A model generated the notes under the pieces. The model saw only the letters and a list, made by a program, of their open reading frames with translations. It did no database searches and had not been told where the DNA came from. DNA of 64,000 nucleotides from Petrolisthes cinctipes (taxonomy: Eukaryota; Arthropoda; Malacostraca; Decapoda; Porcellanidae), in contig JAWQEG010000262.1 of assembly GCA_033782935.1 (NCBI GenBank), positions 496,001-560,000 on the forward strand, written 5' to 3'. Positions 1 through 12,119 of this stretch are shown here, in pieces. Numbering within the stretch: position 1 is the stretch's first letter; each line of letters opens with the position of its first letter. Made by a program: the position numbers and the translations under genes.

Positions 1-480
1 AAATTGATCGATTTTCAGTATGTTTTGGGCCTGTGTTATAAAAATACTCTAACTCGGAGTAGGCATGTACAGATCGCTTCAGTGACCCCAAAATATCGAA
101 TTTTCGGGTGTTTGGAGCCTGTATTTGAGATATAAACGGTACCGAAGATGCATCCACATATCGACTTTTGGGCACCTAAATTTTCGATTTGCAGTATGTT
201 TTGGGCCTGTACATTGAAAATGCTCTAACACGGAGTAGGCATGTACAGATCGCTTCTGGGACCCCAAAATATCGAATTTTCGGATATTTTGAGCCTGAAT
301 TTGAGATATAAACAGGTAATGAAGATGCATGCACATATTGACTTTTGGACACCTAAAATATCGAATTTGAGCATGTTTTGGGTATGTGTCTTGAAAACAT
401 TTTAACGAGGACTAGGCATGTACAGATCGCTTCTAGGACCCAATAAAACCGAATTTTCGGGTGTTTTGAGCCTGAATTTG
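1..480 (+). repeat. Block duplication, copy 1 (partner 2,727-3,206)
   Basis: Base 1 aligns with base 2,727, and the match runs through shared rare variants: GTGTTATAAAAATAC, AAACGGTACCGAAGATGCATCC, CTAAATTTTCGATTTGC, and GGGTATGTGTC followed by AACGAGGACTAGG. Homology fades near 480, where this copy switches to a TATAACCAGGTACTGATGATG variant also seen near 2,330 and 3,565. Phase starts are 59, 235 and 412. The window opens inside a monomer. Confidence 0.85.
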
Positions 481-941
481 AGATATAACCAGGTACTGAT
501 GATGCGTGCACATTTTGACTTTTGGACACCTAAAATATCGATTTTGAGCATGTTTTGGGTCTGTATCTTGAAAACATTCAAAATAGGAGTAGGCATGTAC
601 AGATCGCTTCTAGGACCCAAAAATATCGAATTTTCGGGTGTTTTGAGCCTGAATTTGAGATATAAACAGGTACTGAAGATGCATGCACATATCGACTTTA
701 GGGCACCTAAAAAATCGATTTTAAGCATGTTTTGGGTCTGTATCTTGAAAACATTCAAAATAGGAGTATGCATGTACAGATCGCTTCTAGGACCCAAAAA
801 TACCGAATTTTCGGGTGTTTTGAGCAATAATTAGAGATATAAACGGGTACAGAAGATGCATGCACATATCGACTTTGGACACTTAAAATATCGATTTTTA
901 ACATGTTTTGAGCCTATATTTTGAAAACATTCTAGCACTGA

Positions 942-1260
942 GTACAGATCGCTTCTGGGACCCAAAAATATCGAATTTTAGGGGGTTTGGAGCCTGAATT
1001 TGAGATATAAACGGGTACAGAAGATGCATGCACATATCGACTTTTGGGCACCTAAAAGATCGATTTTCAGTTTGTTTTGTGCCTGTATTTTGAAAACACT
1101 CTAACACGGAGTAGGCATGTACAGATTGCTTCTGGGACCCCAAAATATCGAATTTTCGGGTGTTTTGGGCCTGAATTTGAGATATCGACTTTGAGCAACT
1201 AAAATATCGATTTTTAGCATGTGTTGGGCCTATATTTTGAAAATATTCTAGCACTGAGTA
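942..1260 (+). repeat. Block duplication with 8-bp microdeletion, copy 1 (partner 1,760-2,078)
   Basis: The block starts with GAGTACAGATCGC, where the normal GAGTAGGCATGTACAGATC has lost GGCATGTA between two GTA words. It continues with GGGGGTTTGGAGCC and TTTGTTTTGTGCCTG, then an AAACACTCTAACACGG end and a short monomer. The same combination recurs 818 bp downstream. Phase starts are 942, 1,111 and 1,258 (spacings 169 and 147). Confidence 0.83.
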
Positions 1261-1759
1261 GCCATGTACAGATCGCTTCTGGGACCCAAAAATATCGAAT
1301 TTTCGGATGTTTTGAGCGTGAATTTGAAATATAAACGGGTACAGAAGATGCATGCACATATCGACTTTTGGGCACCTAAAAGATCGATTGTCAGTATGTT
1401 TTGGGCCTGTATTTTGAAAATACTCTATCCCGGAGTAGGCATGTACGGTTCTCTTCTGGGACCCCAAAATATCGAATTTTCGGGTGTTTTGGGCCTGAAT
1501 TTGAGATATCGACTTCTGGCAACTAAAATATCGATTTTCAGCATGTTTTGGGCCTGCATTTTGAAAATACATTCTAACTCCTAGTAGGCATGTACAGATC
1601 GCTTCTGGGACCCCAAAATATCGAATTTTCGGGTGTTTTGAGCCTGAATTTGATATATAAACGGGTACAGAAAATACATGCTCATATTGACTTTGGGCAC
1701 ATAAAATATCGATTTTCAGCATGTTTTGGGCCTGTATTTTGAAAATACTGTAGCACTGA

Positions 1760-2078
1760 GTACAGATCGCTTCTGGGACCCAAAAATATCGAATTTTCGG
1801 GGGTTTGGAGCCTGAATTTGAGATATAAACGGGTACAGAAGATGTATGCACATATCGACTTTTGGGCACCTAAAAGATCGATTTTCAGTTTGTTTTGTGC
1901 CTGTATTTTGAAAACACTCTAACACGGAGTAGGCATGTACAGATTGCTTCTGGGACCCCAAAATATCGAATTTTCGGGTGTTTTAAGCCTGAATTTGAGA
2001 TATCGACTTTGGGCAACTAAAATATCGATTTTTAGCATGTTTTGGGCCTATATTTTGAAAATATTCTAGTACTGAGTA
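1760..2078 (+). repeat. Block duplication with 8-bp microdeletion, copy 2 (partner 942-1,260)
   Basis: Offset 818 bp. Phase starts are 1,760, 1,929 and 2,076, with the same spacings (169, 147) as copy 1. It shares the GTGCCTG variant and the microdeletion. The visible difference is GATGTATGCACA where copy 1 has GATGCATGCACA. Confidence 0.83.
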
Positions 2079-2726
2079 GGCATGTACAGATCGCTTCTGG
2101 GACCCCAAAATATCGAATTTTCGGGTGTTTTGAGCCTGAATTTGATATATAAACGGGTACAGAAAATACATGCTCATATTGACTTTTGGCACCTAAAATA
2201 TCGATTTTCAGCATGTTTTGGGCCTGTATTTTGAAAATACTCTAACACGGAGTAGGCATGTACAGATCGCTTCTGGGACCCCAAAATATCGAATTTTTGG
2301 GTGTTTTGAGCCTGAATTTGAGATATAACCAGGTACTGATGATGCGTGCACATTTTGACTTTTGGACACCTAAAATATCGATTTTGTGCATGTTTTGGGT
2401 CTGTATCTTAAAAAAACATTCAAAATAGGAGTAGTCATGTACAGATCGCTTCTAGGACCCAAAAATACCGAATTCTCGGGTGTTTTGAGCCTTAATTTGA
2501 GATATAAACGGGTACTGAAGATGCATGCACATATCGACTTTGGACACTTAAAATATCGATTTTTAGCATGTTTTGGGCCTATATTTTTAAAACATTCTAG
2601 CACTGAGTAGGCATGTACAGATCGCTACTGGGACCCAAAAATATCGAATTTTCGGGTGTTTTGAGCCTGAAATTGAGATATAAACGGGTACAGAAGATGC
2701 ATGCACATATCGACTTTTGGGCACCT

Positions 2727-3206
2727 AAATTGATCGATTTTCAGTATGTTTTGGGCCTGTGTTATAAAAATACTCTAACTCGGAGTAGGCAAGTACAGAT
2801 CGCTTCTGGGACCCCAAAATATCGAATTTTCGGGTGTTTGGAGCCTGTATTTGAGATATAAACGGTACCGAAGATGCATCCACATATCGACTTTTGGGCA
2901 CCTAAATTTTCGATTTGCAGTATGTTTTGGGCCTGTACATTGAAAATGCTCTAACACGGAGTAGGCATGTACAGATCGCTTCTGGGACCCCAAAATATCG
3001 AATTTTCGAATATTTTGAGCCTGAATTTGAGATATAAACAGGTAATGAAGTTGCATGCACATATTGACTTTTGGACACCTAAAATATCGATTTTGAGCAT
3101 GTTTTGGGTATGTGTCTTGAAAACATTTTAACGAGGACTAGGCATGTACAGATCGCTTCTAGGACCCAAAAAAACCGAATTTTCGGGTGTTTTGAGCCTG
3201 AATTTG
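2727..3206 (+). repeat. Block duplication, copy 2 (partner 1-480)
   Basis: This copy lies at an offset of 2,726 bp from copy 1 and has the same private variants. Phase starts are 2,785, 2,961 and 3,138. One visible difference is GGCAAGTACAG at 2,789 where copy 1 has GGCATGTACAG. After about 3,206 the two diverge, which makes the copies mosaics and not simple tandem units. Confidence 0.85.
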
Positions 3207-3989
3207 AGATATAAATGGGTACAGAAGATGCATGCACATATCGACTTTGGACACTTAAAATATCGATTTTTAGCATGTTTCGAGCCTATATTTTGAAAAC
3301 ATTCTAGCACTGAGTAGGCATGTACAGATCGCTTATGGGACCCAAAAATATCGAATTTTCGGGTGTTTTGAGCCTGAATTTGATATATAAACGGGTACAG
3401 AAAATACATGCTCATATTGACTTTAGGCACCTAAAATATCGATTTTCAGCATGTTTTGGGCCTGTATTTTGAAAATACTCTAACACGGAGTAGGCATGTA
3501 CAGATCGCTTCTGGAACCCAAAATATCGAATTTTTGGGTGTTTTGAGCCTGAATTTGAGATATAACCAGGTACTGATGATGCGTGCACATTTTGACTTTT
3601 GGACACCTAAAATATCGATTTTGAGCATGTTTTGGGTCTGTATCTTGAAAACATTCAAAATAGGAGTAGGCATGTACAGATTGCTTTTGGGACCCCAAAA
3701 TATCGAATTTTCGGGTGTTTTAAGCCTGAATTTGAGATATCGACTTTGGGCAACTAAAATATCGATTTTTAGCATGTTTTGGGCCTATATTTTGAAAATA
3801 TTCTAGCACTGAGTAGGCATGTACAGATCGCTTCTGGGACCCCAAAATATCGAATTTTTGGGTTTTTTTAGCCTGAATTTGAGATATAAACAGGTACTGA
3901 AGATACATGCACATATTGACTTTTGGACACCTAAAATATCGATTTTGAGCATGTTTTGGGTCTGTATCTTGAAAACATTCTAGCACTGA

Positions 3990-4290
3990 GTAGGCATATA
4001 CAGACCGCTTCTGGGACCCCAAAATACCAAATTTTCGTTTTGAGGTTGAGTTTGGGATATAAACAGGTGCAGAAGATGCATACACATATTGACTTTGGTC
4101 ACCTAAATTATCGATTTTCAGCATGTTTTGGGCCTGTATTTTGAAAATACTCTAACTCGGAGTAGGCAAGTACAGATCGCTTCTGGGACACCAAAATATC
4201 GAATTTTCGGGTGTTTGGAGCCTGAATTTGAGATATAAACGGGAACAGAAGATGCATCCACATATCGACTTTTGGGCACCTAAAAGATCG
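3990..4290 (+). repeat. Dispersed duplication with 172-bp monomer (partner 11,147-11,447)
   Basis: The monomer at 3,990 has ATTTTCGTTTTGAGGTTGA, lacking 5 bp of GGGTGTTTTGAGG. It is followed by GGTGCAGAAGATGCATACAC, ACTTTGGTCACC and GGCAAGTACAG. The same string of variants occurs at 11,147 onwards, offset 7,157 bp. Confidence 0.82.
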
Positions 4291-4662
4291 ATTTTTTAGA
4301 ATGTTTTGGGCCTGTATATTGAAAATACTCTAACACGGAGTAGGCATGTACAGATCGCTTCAGTGACCCCAAAATATCGAATTTTTGGGTGTTTTGGGCC
4401 TGATTTTGAGATATCGACTTTGTGCACCAAAAATATCGATTTTTAGCATGTTTTTGGCCTATATTTAGCAAATATTCTAGCACTGAGTAGGCATTTACAA
4501 ATCGTTTCTGGGACCCCAAAATATCGAATTTTCTGGTGTTTTGAGCCTGAATTTGAGATATAAACGAGTGCAGAAGACGCATACAAATATTGACTATGGG
4601 CACCTAAAATATCGATTTTCAGTTTGTTTTGGGCCTGTCTTTTGAAAATACTCTAACACGGA

Positions 4663-4809
4663 GTAGGCATGTACAGATCGATTCTGGGACCCCAAAATAT
4701 CGAATTTTCGAGTGTTTTGAGCCTGAATTTGAGATATCGACTTTGGGCAACTAAAATATCGATTTTTAGCATGTTTTGGGCCTATATTTTGAAAATATTC
4801 TAGCACTGA
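4663..4809 (+). repeat. Representative short monomer (147 bp)
   Basis: Compared with the long form, 30 bp is missing from half-unit A. GAGATAT runs directly into CGACTTTGGGC, so the AAACGGGTACAG...GCACATAT stretch and one T are gone. The lost segment is bounded by ATAT on both sides (GATAT/ACATAT), as expected for a deletion between microhomologies. Short monomers almost always carry a linked downstream haplotype (GATTTTTAGCATG, CCTATATTTTG, TATTCTAGCACTGAG), so most descend from one ancestor. Their 146-148 bp length is close to that of nucleosome core DNA, which may be coincidence. Confidence 0.9.
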
Positions 4810-5949
4810 GTAGGCATGTACAGATCGCTTCTGGGACCCCAAAATATCGAATTTTCGGGTGTTTTGAGCATGAATATGAGATATAAACGGGTACAGAAAA
4901 TACATGCTCATATTGACTTTGGGCACCTAAAATATCGATATTCAGCATGTTTTGGGCCTATATTTTGAAAATACTCTAATACGGAGTAGGCATGTACGGT
5001 TCTCTTCTGGGACCCCAAAATATCGAATTTTCGAGTGTTTTGAGCCTGAATTTGAGATATAAGCAGGTACTGAAGATGCATTCACATATCGACTTTTGGG
5101 CACCTAAAATATCGATTTTGAGCATGTTTTTGGTCTGTATCTTGAAAACATTCAAACTAGGAGTAGGCATGTACAGATCGCTTCTAAGACCCAAAAATAC
5201 CGAATTTTAGGGTGTTTTGAGCCTGAATTTGAGATATAAACTGTTACAGAAGATACATGCACATATCGACTTTGGACACTTAAAATATCGATATTTAGCA
5301 TGTTTTGAGCCTATATTTAAAAAAAAACATTCTAGCACTGAGTAGGCATGTACAGATCGCTTCTGGAACCCAAAAATATCGAATTTTCGGGGGTTTTGAG
5401 GATAAATTTGAGATATAAACGAGTGCAGAAGATAAATACACATATTGACTTTGGGCACCTAAAATATCGATTTTCAGCATGTTTTGGGCCTGTATTTTGA
5501 AAATACTCTAACACGGAGTAGGCATGTATAGATCGCTTCTGGGACCCCAAAATATCAAATTTTCGGGTGTTTTGAGACTGAATTTGAGATATCGACTTTG
5601 GGCAACTAAAATATCGATTTTTAGCATGTTTTGGGCCTATATTTTGAAAATATTCTAGCACTGAGTAGGCATGTACACATCGCTTCTAGGACCTCAAAAT
5701 TACGAATTTTTGGGTGTTTTGAGCCTGAATTTGAGATATAAACGAGTGCAGTAGATGCATACACAAATGGACTTTGGGCACCTAAAATATCGATTTTTAA
5801 TTTGTTTTGGGCCTTAATTTTGAAAATACTCTAACACGGAGTAGGCATGTACAGATCGGGTCTGGGACCCCAAAATATCGAATTTTCGGGTGTTTTCAGC
5901 CTGAATTTGAGATAACGACTTTGGGCAACTAAAATATCGATTTTTAGCA

Positions 5950-6340
5950 TGTTTTGGGCCTATCATTTGAAAATATTCTAGCACTGAGTAGGCATGTATA
6001 GATCTTTTCTGGGACCCCAAAATATCGAATTTTCGGGTGTTTTGAGCCTGTATTTGAGATATAAACGGGTACAAAAATTGTATGCACCTAACATATCGAT
6101 TTTCAGCAAGTTTTGGGCCTGTATATTGAAAATACTCTAACACGGAGTAGGCATGTACAGATCGCTTCTGGGACCCCAAAATATCGAATTTTCGGGTGTT
6201 TTGAGCCTGAATTTGAGATATAAACAGGTACTGAAGATGCATGCACAAATCGACTTTTTGGCACCTAAAAAGTCGATTTTAAGCATGTTTTGGGTCTGTA
6301 TCTTGAAAACATTCTAACTAGGAATAGGCATGTACAGATC
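5950..6340 (+). repeat. Dispersed duplication with 159-bp monomer (partner 12,594-12,984)
   Basis: The monomer 5,988-6,146 lacks 18 bp: GTATGCACCTAACAT replaces GCACATATCGACTTTTGGGCACC, bounded by GCAC on both sides. The same deletion recurs at 12,632-12,790, with the same private variants GTATAGATCTTTTC and CAGCAAGTTTTG and an AAAAAGTCGATTTT monomer after it. The offset is 6,644 bp at three successive phase points. One event was therefore copied as a block. Confidence 0.86.
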
Positions 6341-8019
6341 GCTTCTAGGACCCAAAAATATCGAATTTTCGGGTGTTTTGAGCCTGAATTTGAGATATAA
6401 ACAGGTACTGAAGATGCATGCACATATCGACTTTAGGGCACCTAAAAAATCGATTTTAAGCATGTTTTGGGTCTGTATCTTGAAAACATTCAAAATAGGA
6501 GTAGGCATGTACAGATCGCTTCTAGGACCCAAAAATACCGAATTTTCGGGTGTTTTGAGCCTTAATTTGAGATATAAACGGGTACAGAAGATGCATGCAC
6601 ATATCGACTTTGGACACTTAAAATATCGATTTTTAGCATGATTTGAGCCTATATTTTGAAAACATTCTAGCACTGAGTAGGCATGTAGAGATCGTTTCTG
6701 GGACCCAAAAATATCGAATTTTTGGGTGTTTGGAGCCTGAATTTGAGATATAAACGGGTACAGAAGATGCATGCACATATCGACTTTTGGGCACCTAAAA
6801 GATCGATTTTCAGTTTGTTTTGGGCCTGTATTTTGAAAATACTCTAACACGGAGTAGGCATGTACAGATTGCTTTTGGGACCCCAAAATATCGAATTTTC
6901 GGGTGTTTTGAGCCTAAATTTGAGATATCGCCTTTGGCAACTAAAATATCGATTTTTAGCATGTTTTGGGCCTATATTTTGAAAATATTCTAGCACTGAG
7001 TAGGCATGTACAGATCGCTTCTGGGACCCCAAAATATCGAATTTTCGGGTGTTTTGAGCCTGAATTTGAGATATAAACGGGTACAGAAAATACATGCTCA
7101 TATTGACTTTGGGCACCTAAAATATCGATTTTCAGCATGTTTTGGGCCTGTATTTTGAAAATACTCTAACACGGAGTAGGCATGTACAGATCGCTTCTGG
7201 GGCCCCAAAATATCGAATTTTTGGGTGTTTTGAGCCTGAATTTGAGATATAACCAGGTACTGAAGATGCGTGCACATTTTGACTTTTGGACACCTAAAAT
7301 ATAGATTTTGAGCATGTTTTAGGTCTGTATCTTGAAAACATTCTAACTAGGAGTAGGCATGTACAGATCGCTTCTAGGACCCAAAAATATCGAATTTTCG
7401 GGTGTTTTGAGCCTGAAATTGAGATATAAACAGGTACTGAAGATGCATGCACATATCGACTTTAGGGCACCTAAAAAATCGATTTTAAGCATGTTTTGGG
7501 TCTGTATCTTGAAAACATTCAAAAAGGAGTAGGCATGTACAGATCGCTTCTAGGACCCAAAAATACCGAATTTTCGGGGGTTTTGAGCCTTAATTAGAGA
7601 TATAAACGGGTACAGAAGATGCATGCACATATCGACTTTGGACACTTAAAATATCGGTTTTTAGCATGTTTTGAGCCTATATTTTGAAAACAATCTAGCA
7701 CTGAGTAGGCATGTACAGATCGCTTCTGGGACCCATAAATATCGAACTTTCGGGTGTTTGGAGCCTGAATTTGAGATATAAACGGGTACAGAAGATGCAT
7801 GCACATATCGACTTTTGGGCACCTAAATGATCGATTTTCAATATGTTTTGGGCCTGTATTTTGAAAATACTCTAACACGGAGTAGGCATGTACAGATTGC
7901 TTCTGGGACCCCAAAATATCGAATTTTCGGGTGTTTTGAGCCTGAATTTGAGATATAACCAGGTACTGAAGATGCGTGCACATATTGACTTTTGGACACC
8001 TAAAATATCGATTTTGAGC

Positions 8020-8990
8020 ATGTTTTCGGTCTGTATCTTGAAAACATTCTAACTAGGAGTAGGCATGTACAGATCGCTTCTAGGACCCAAAAATATCGTA
8101 TTTTCGGGTGTTTTGAGCCTGAATTTGAGATATAAACAGGTACTGAAGATGCATGCACATATCGACTTTAGGGCACCTAAAAAATCGATTTTAAGCATGT
8201 TTTGGGTCTGTTTCTTGAAAACATTCAAAATAGGAGTAGGCATGTACAGATCGCTTCTAGGACCCAAAAATACCGAATTTTCGGGTGTTTTGAGCCTTAA
8301 TTTGAGATATAAACGGGTACAGAAGATGCATGCACATATCGACTTTTGGGCACCTAAAATATCGATTTTCAGTTTGTTTTGGGCCTGTCCTTTGAAAATA
8401 CTCTAACACGGAGTAGGCATGTACAGATCGCTTCTGGGACCCCAAAATATCGAATTTTCGTGTGTTTTGAGCCTGAATTTGAGATTTCGTCTTTGGGCAA
8501 CTAAAATATAGATTTTTAGCATGTTTTGGGCCCATATTTTGAAAATATTCTAGCACTAAGTAGGCATGTACAGATCGCTTCTGGGACCCCAAAATATCGA
8601 ATTTTCGGGTGTTTTGAGCCTGAATTTGAGATATAAACGGGTACAGAAAATACATGCTCATATTGACTTTGGGCACCTAAAAAATCGATTTTCAGCATGT
8701 TTTGGGCCTGTATTTTGAAAATACTCTAACACGGAGTAGGCATGTACCGATCGCTTCTGGGACCCCAAAATATCGAATTTTCGGGTGTTTTGAGCCTGAA
8801 TTTGAGATATAAACGGGTACAGAAAATACATGCTCATATTGACTTTGGGCACCTAAAATATCGATTTTCAGCATGTTTTGGGCCTGTATTTTGAAAATAC
8901 TCTAACACGGAGTAGGCATGTACAGATCGCTTCTGGGGCCCCAAAATATCGAATTTTTGGGTGTTTTAAGCCTGAATTTGAGATATAATT
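8020..8990 (+). repeat. 1,882-bp-spaced duplication, copy 1
   Basis: Phase starts 8,059, 8,236, 8,413, 8,560, 8,736 and 8,912 recur at exactly +1,882. Shared rare variants include TCTGTTTCTTGAAAAC, GGGCCTGTCCTTTG, GAGATTTCGTCTTTGGGC, AAATATAGATTTTTAGC, CACTAAGTAGG and GGCATGTACCGATCGC. The 1,882-bp interval is exactly eleven monomers. Homology is lost shortly after 8,970. Confidence 0.9.
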
Positions 8991-9901
8991 AGGTACTGAA
9001 GATGCGTGCACATTTTGACTTTTGGACACCTAAAATATCGATTTTGAGCATGTTTTGGGTCTGTATCTTGAAAACATTCTAACTAGGAGTAGGCATGTAC
9101 AGATCGCTTCTAGGACCCAAAAATATCGAATTTTCGGGTGTTTTGAGCCTGAATATGAGATATAAACAGGTACTGAAGATGCATGCACATATCGACTTTA
9201 GGGCACCTAAAAAATCGATTTTAAGCATGTTTTGGGTCTGTATATTGAAAACATTCAAAAAGGAGTAGGCATGTACAGATCGCTTCTGGGACCCATAAAA
9301 ATCGAATTTTCGAGTGTTTGGAGCCTGAATTTGAGATATAAACGGGTACTGAAGATGCATCCACATATCGACTTTTGGGCACCTAAAAGATCGATTTGCA
9401 GTATGTTTTGGGCCTGTATATTGAAAATGCTCTTAGACGGAGTAGGCATGTACAGATCGCTTCTGGGACCCCAAAATATCGAATTTTCGGGTGTTTTTTG
9501 CCTGATTTTGATATATCGACTTTGGGAAACTAAAATATCGATTTTTAGCATGTTATGGGCCTATATTTTGAAAATATTCTAGCACTGAGTAGGCATGTAC
9601 AGATCGCTTATGGGACCCCAAAATATCGAATTTTCGGGTGTTTTGAGCCTGAATTTGAGATATAAACGGGTACAGAATATGCATGCTCATATTGACTTTG
9701 AGCACCTAAAATATCGATTTTAGCATGTTTTGGGCCTGTATTTTGAAAATATTCTAACACGGAGTAGGCATGTACAGATAGCTTCTGGGACCTCAAAATA
9801 TCGATTTTTTAGGTGTTTTTAGCCTGAATTTGAGATATAAACAGGTACTGAAGATGCATGCACATATTGACTATTGGACTCCTAAAATATCGATTTTGAG
9901 C

Positions 9902-10872
9902 ATGTTTAGGGTCTGTATCTTGAAAACATTCTAACTAGGAGTAGGCATGTACAGATCGCTTCTAGGACCCAAAAATATCGAATTTTCGGGTGTTTTGAGC
10001 CTGAATTTGAGATATAAACAGGTACTGAAGATGCATGCACATATCGACTTTAGGGCACCTAAAAAATCGATTTTAAGCATGTTTTGGGTCTGTTTCTTGA
10101 AAACATTCAAAATAGGAGTAGGCATGTACAGATCGCTTCTAGGACCCAAAAATACCGAATTTTCGGGTGTTTTGAGCCTTAATTTGAGATATAAACGGGT
10201 ACAGAAGATGCATGCACATATCGACTTTTGGGCACCTAAAATATCGATTTTCAGTTTGTTTTGGGCCTGTCCTTTGAAAATACTCTAACACGGAGTAGGC
10301 ATGTACAGATCGCTTCTGGGACCCCAAAATATCGAATTTTCGTGTGTTTTGAGCCTGAATTTGAGATTTCGTCTTTGGGCAACTAAAATATAGATTTTTA
10401 GCATGTTTTGGGCCCATATTTTGAAAATATTCTAGCACTAAGTAGGCATGTACAGATCGCTTCTGGGACCCCAAAATATCGAATTTTCGGGTGTTTTGAG
10501 CCTAAATTTGAGATATAAACGGGTACAGAAAATACATGCTCATATTGACTTTGGGCACCTAAAAAATCGATTTTCAGCATGTTTTGGGCCTGTATTTTGA
10601 AAATACTCTAACACGGAGTAGGCATGTACCGATCGCTTCTGGGACCCCAAAATATCGAATTTTCGGGTGTTTTGAGCCTGAATTTGAGATATAAACGGGT
10701 ACAGAAAATACATGCTCATATTGACTTTGGGCACCTAAAATATCGATTTTCAGCATGTTTTGGGCCTGTATTTTGAAAATATTCTAACACGGAGTAGGCA
10801 TGTACAGATCGCTTCTGGGACCCCAAAATATCGAATTTTTGGGTGTTTTGAGCCTGAATTTGAGATATAAGC
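9902..10872 (+). repeat. 1,882-bp-spaced duplication, copy 2
   Basis: Phase starts are 9,941, 10,118, 10,295, 10,442, 10,618 and 10,794. The copy is nearly identical to copy 1. Visible changes are few: TATCGAATT here versus TATCGTATT, and AGCCTAAATTTG near 10,501 versus AGCCTGAATTTG. The 911 bp between the copies (8,991-9,901) is ordinary mosaic satellite with phase starts 9,089, 9,265, 9,442, 9,589 and 9,764. Confidence 0.9.
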
Positions 10873-12119
10873 AGGTACAGAAGATGCATGCACATATCGA
10901 CTTTTGGGCACCTAAAATATCGATTTTGAGCATGTTTTGGGTCTGTATCTTGAAAACATTCTAACTAGGAGTAGGCATGTACAGATCGCTTCTAAGACCC
11001 AAAAATACCGAATTTTCGGTTTTTTTTAGCCTGAATTTGAGATATAAACGGGTACAGAAGATGCATGAACATATCGACTTTCGACATTTAAAATATGGAT
11101 TATTAGCATGTTTTGAGCCTATATTTTTAAAACATTCTAGCTCTGAGAAGGCATGTACAGATCGCTTCTGGGACCCCAAAATACCGAATTTTCGTTTTGA
11201 GGTTGAATTTGGGATATAAACAGGTGCAGAAGATGCATACACATATAGACTTTGGTCACCTAAAATATCGATTTTCAGCATGTTTTGGGCCTGTATTTTG
11301 TAAATACTCTAACTCGGAGTACGCAAGTACAGATCGCTTCTGGGACCCCAAAATATCGAATTTTCGGGTGTTTGGAGCCTGAATTTGAGATATAAACGGG
11401 TACAGAAGATGCATCCACATATCGACTTTTGGGCACCTAAAATATCGATTTTGAGCATGTTTTGGGTCTGTATCTTGAAAACATTCTAACTAGGAGTAGG
11501 CATGTACAGATTGCTTCTAGGACCCCAAAATATCGAATTTTCGGGTGTTTTAAGCCTGAATTTGAGATATAAACGGGTACAGAAAATGCATGCACAGATT
11601 GAATTTGGGCACCTAAAATATCTATTTTCAGCATGTTTTGGGCCTGTATTTTGAAAATTACTCAAACACGGACTAGGCATGTACAGATCGCTTCTGGGAC
11701 CACAAAAAATCGAATTTTCGGGTGTTTTGGGCCTGAATTTCTGATATCGACTTTGGACACTTAAAATATCGATTTTTAGCATGTTTTGAGCCTATATTTT
11801 GAAAACATTCTAGCATTGAGTAGGCATGTACAGATCGCTTCTGGGACCAAAAAATATCGAATTTTTGGGTGTTTTGAGGTTGAATTTGGGTTATAAACGG
11901 GTGCAGAAGATGCATACACATGAATACTTTGGGCACCTAAAATATCGATTTTCAGCATGTTTTGGGCCTGTATCAGAGTAGGCATGTACAGATCGCTTCT
12001 GGGACCCCAAAATATCGAATTTTCGGGTGTTTGGAGCCTGAGTTTCAGATATATACGGGTACAGAAGATGCATGCACATATCGACTTTTGGGCACCTAAA
12101 ATATCGATTTTCCGTTCGT

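Larger units (their letters stand above)
3207..8019 (+). repeat. Mosaic monomer region, left domain
   Basis: Phase starts: 3,314, 3,490, 3,666, 3,813, 3,990, 4,162, 4,340, 4,487, 4,663, 4,810, 4,986, 5,163, 5,342, 5,518, 5,665, 5,841, 5,988, 6,147, 6,324, 6,501, 6,677, 6,854, 7,000, 7,176, 7,353, 7,529, 7,705 and 7,882. No single HOR period holds over the stretch. A recurrent variant here, ATTCAAAATAGGAG (or ATTCAAAAAGGAG), occurs at many monomer ends between about 580 and 15,700 and was not found to the right of 16 kb. Two pieces recur further on: 3,990-4,290 at an offset of 7,157 bp, and 5,950-6,340 at an offset of 6,644 bp. Confidence 0.85.

Noticed and set aside
898..1869. 323-codon open frame on the minus strand, and many 60-200 codon frames throughout
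   Set aside because: The products are the satellite monomer translated over and over with a 59-residue period, in frames that break whenever a 176-bp monomer occurs. There is no recognisable domain, no consistent start or end, and the same frames appear mirrored on the plus strand after the inversion. I annotate none as a gene.
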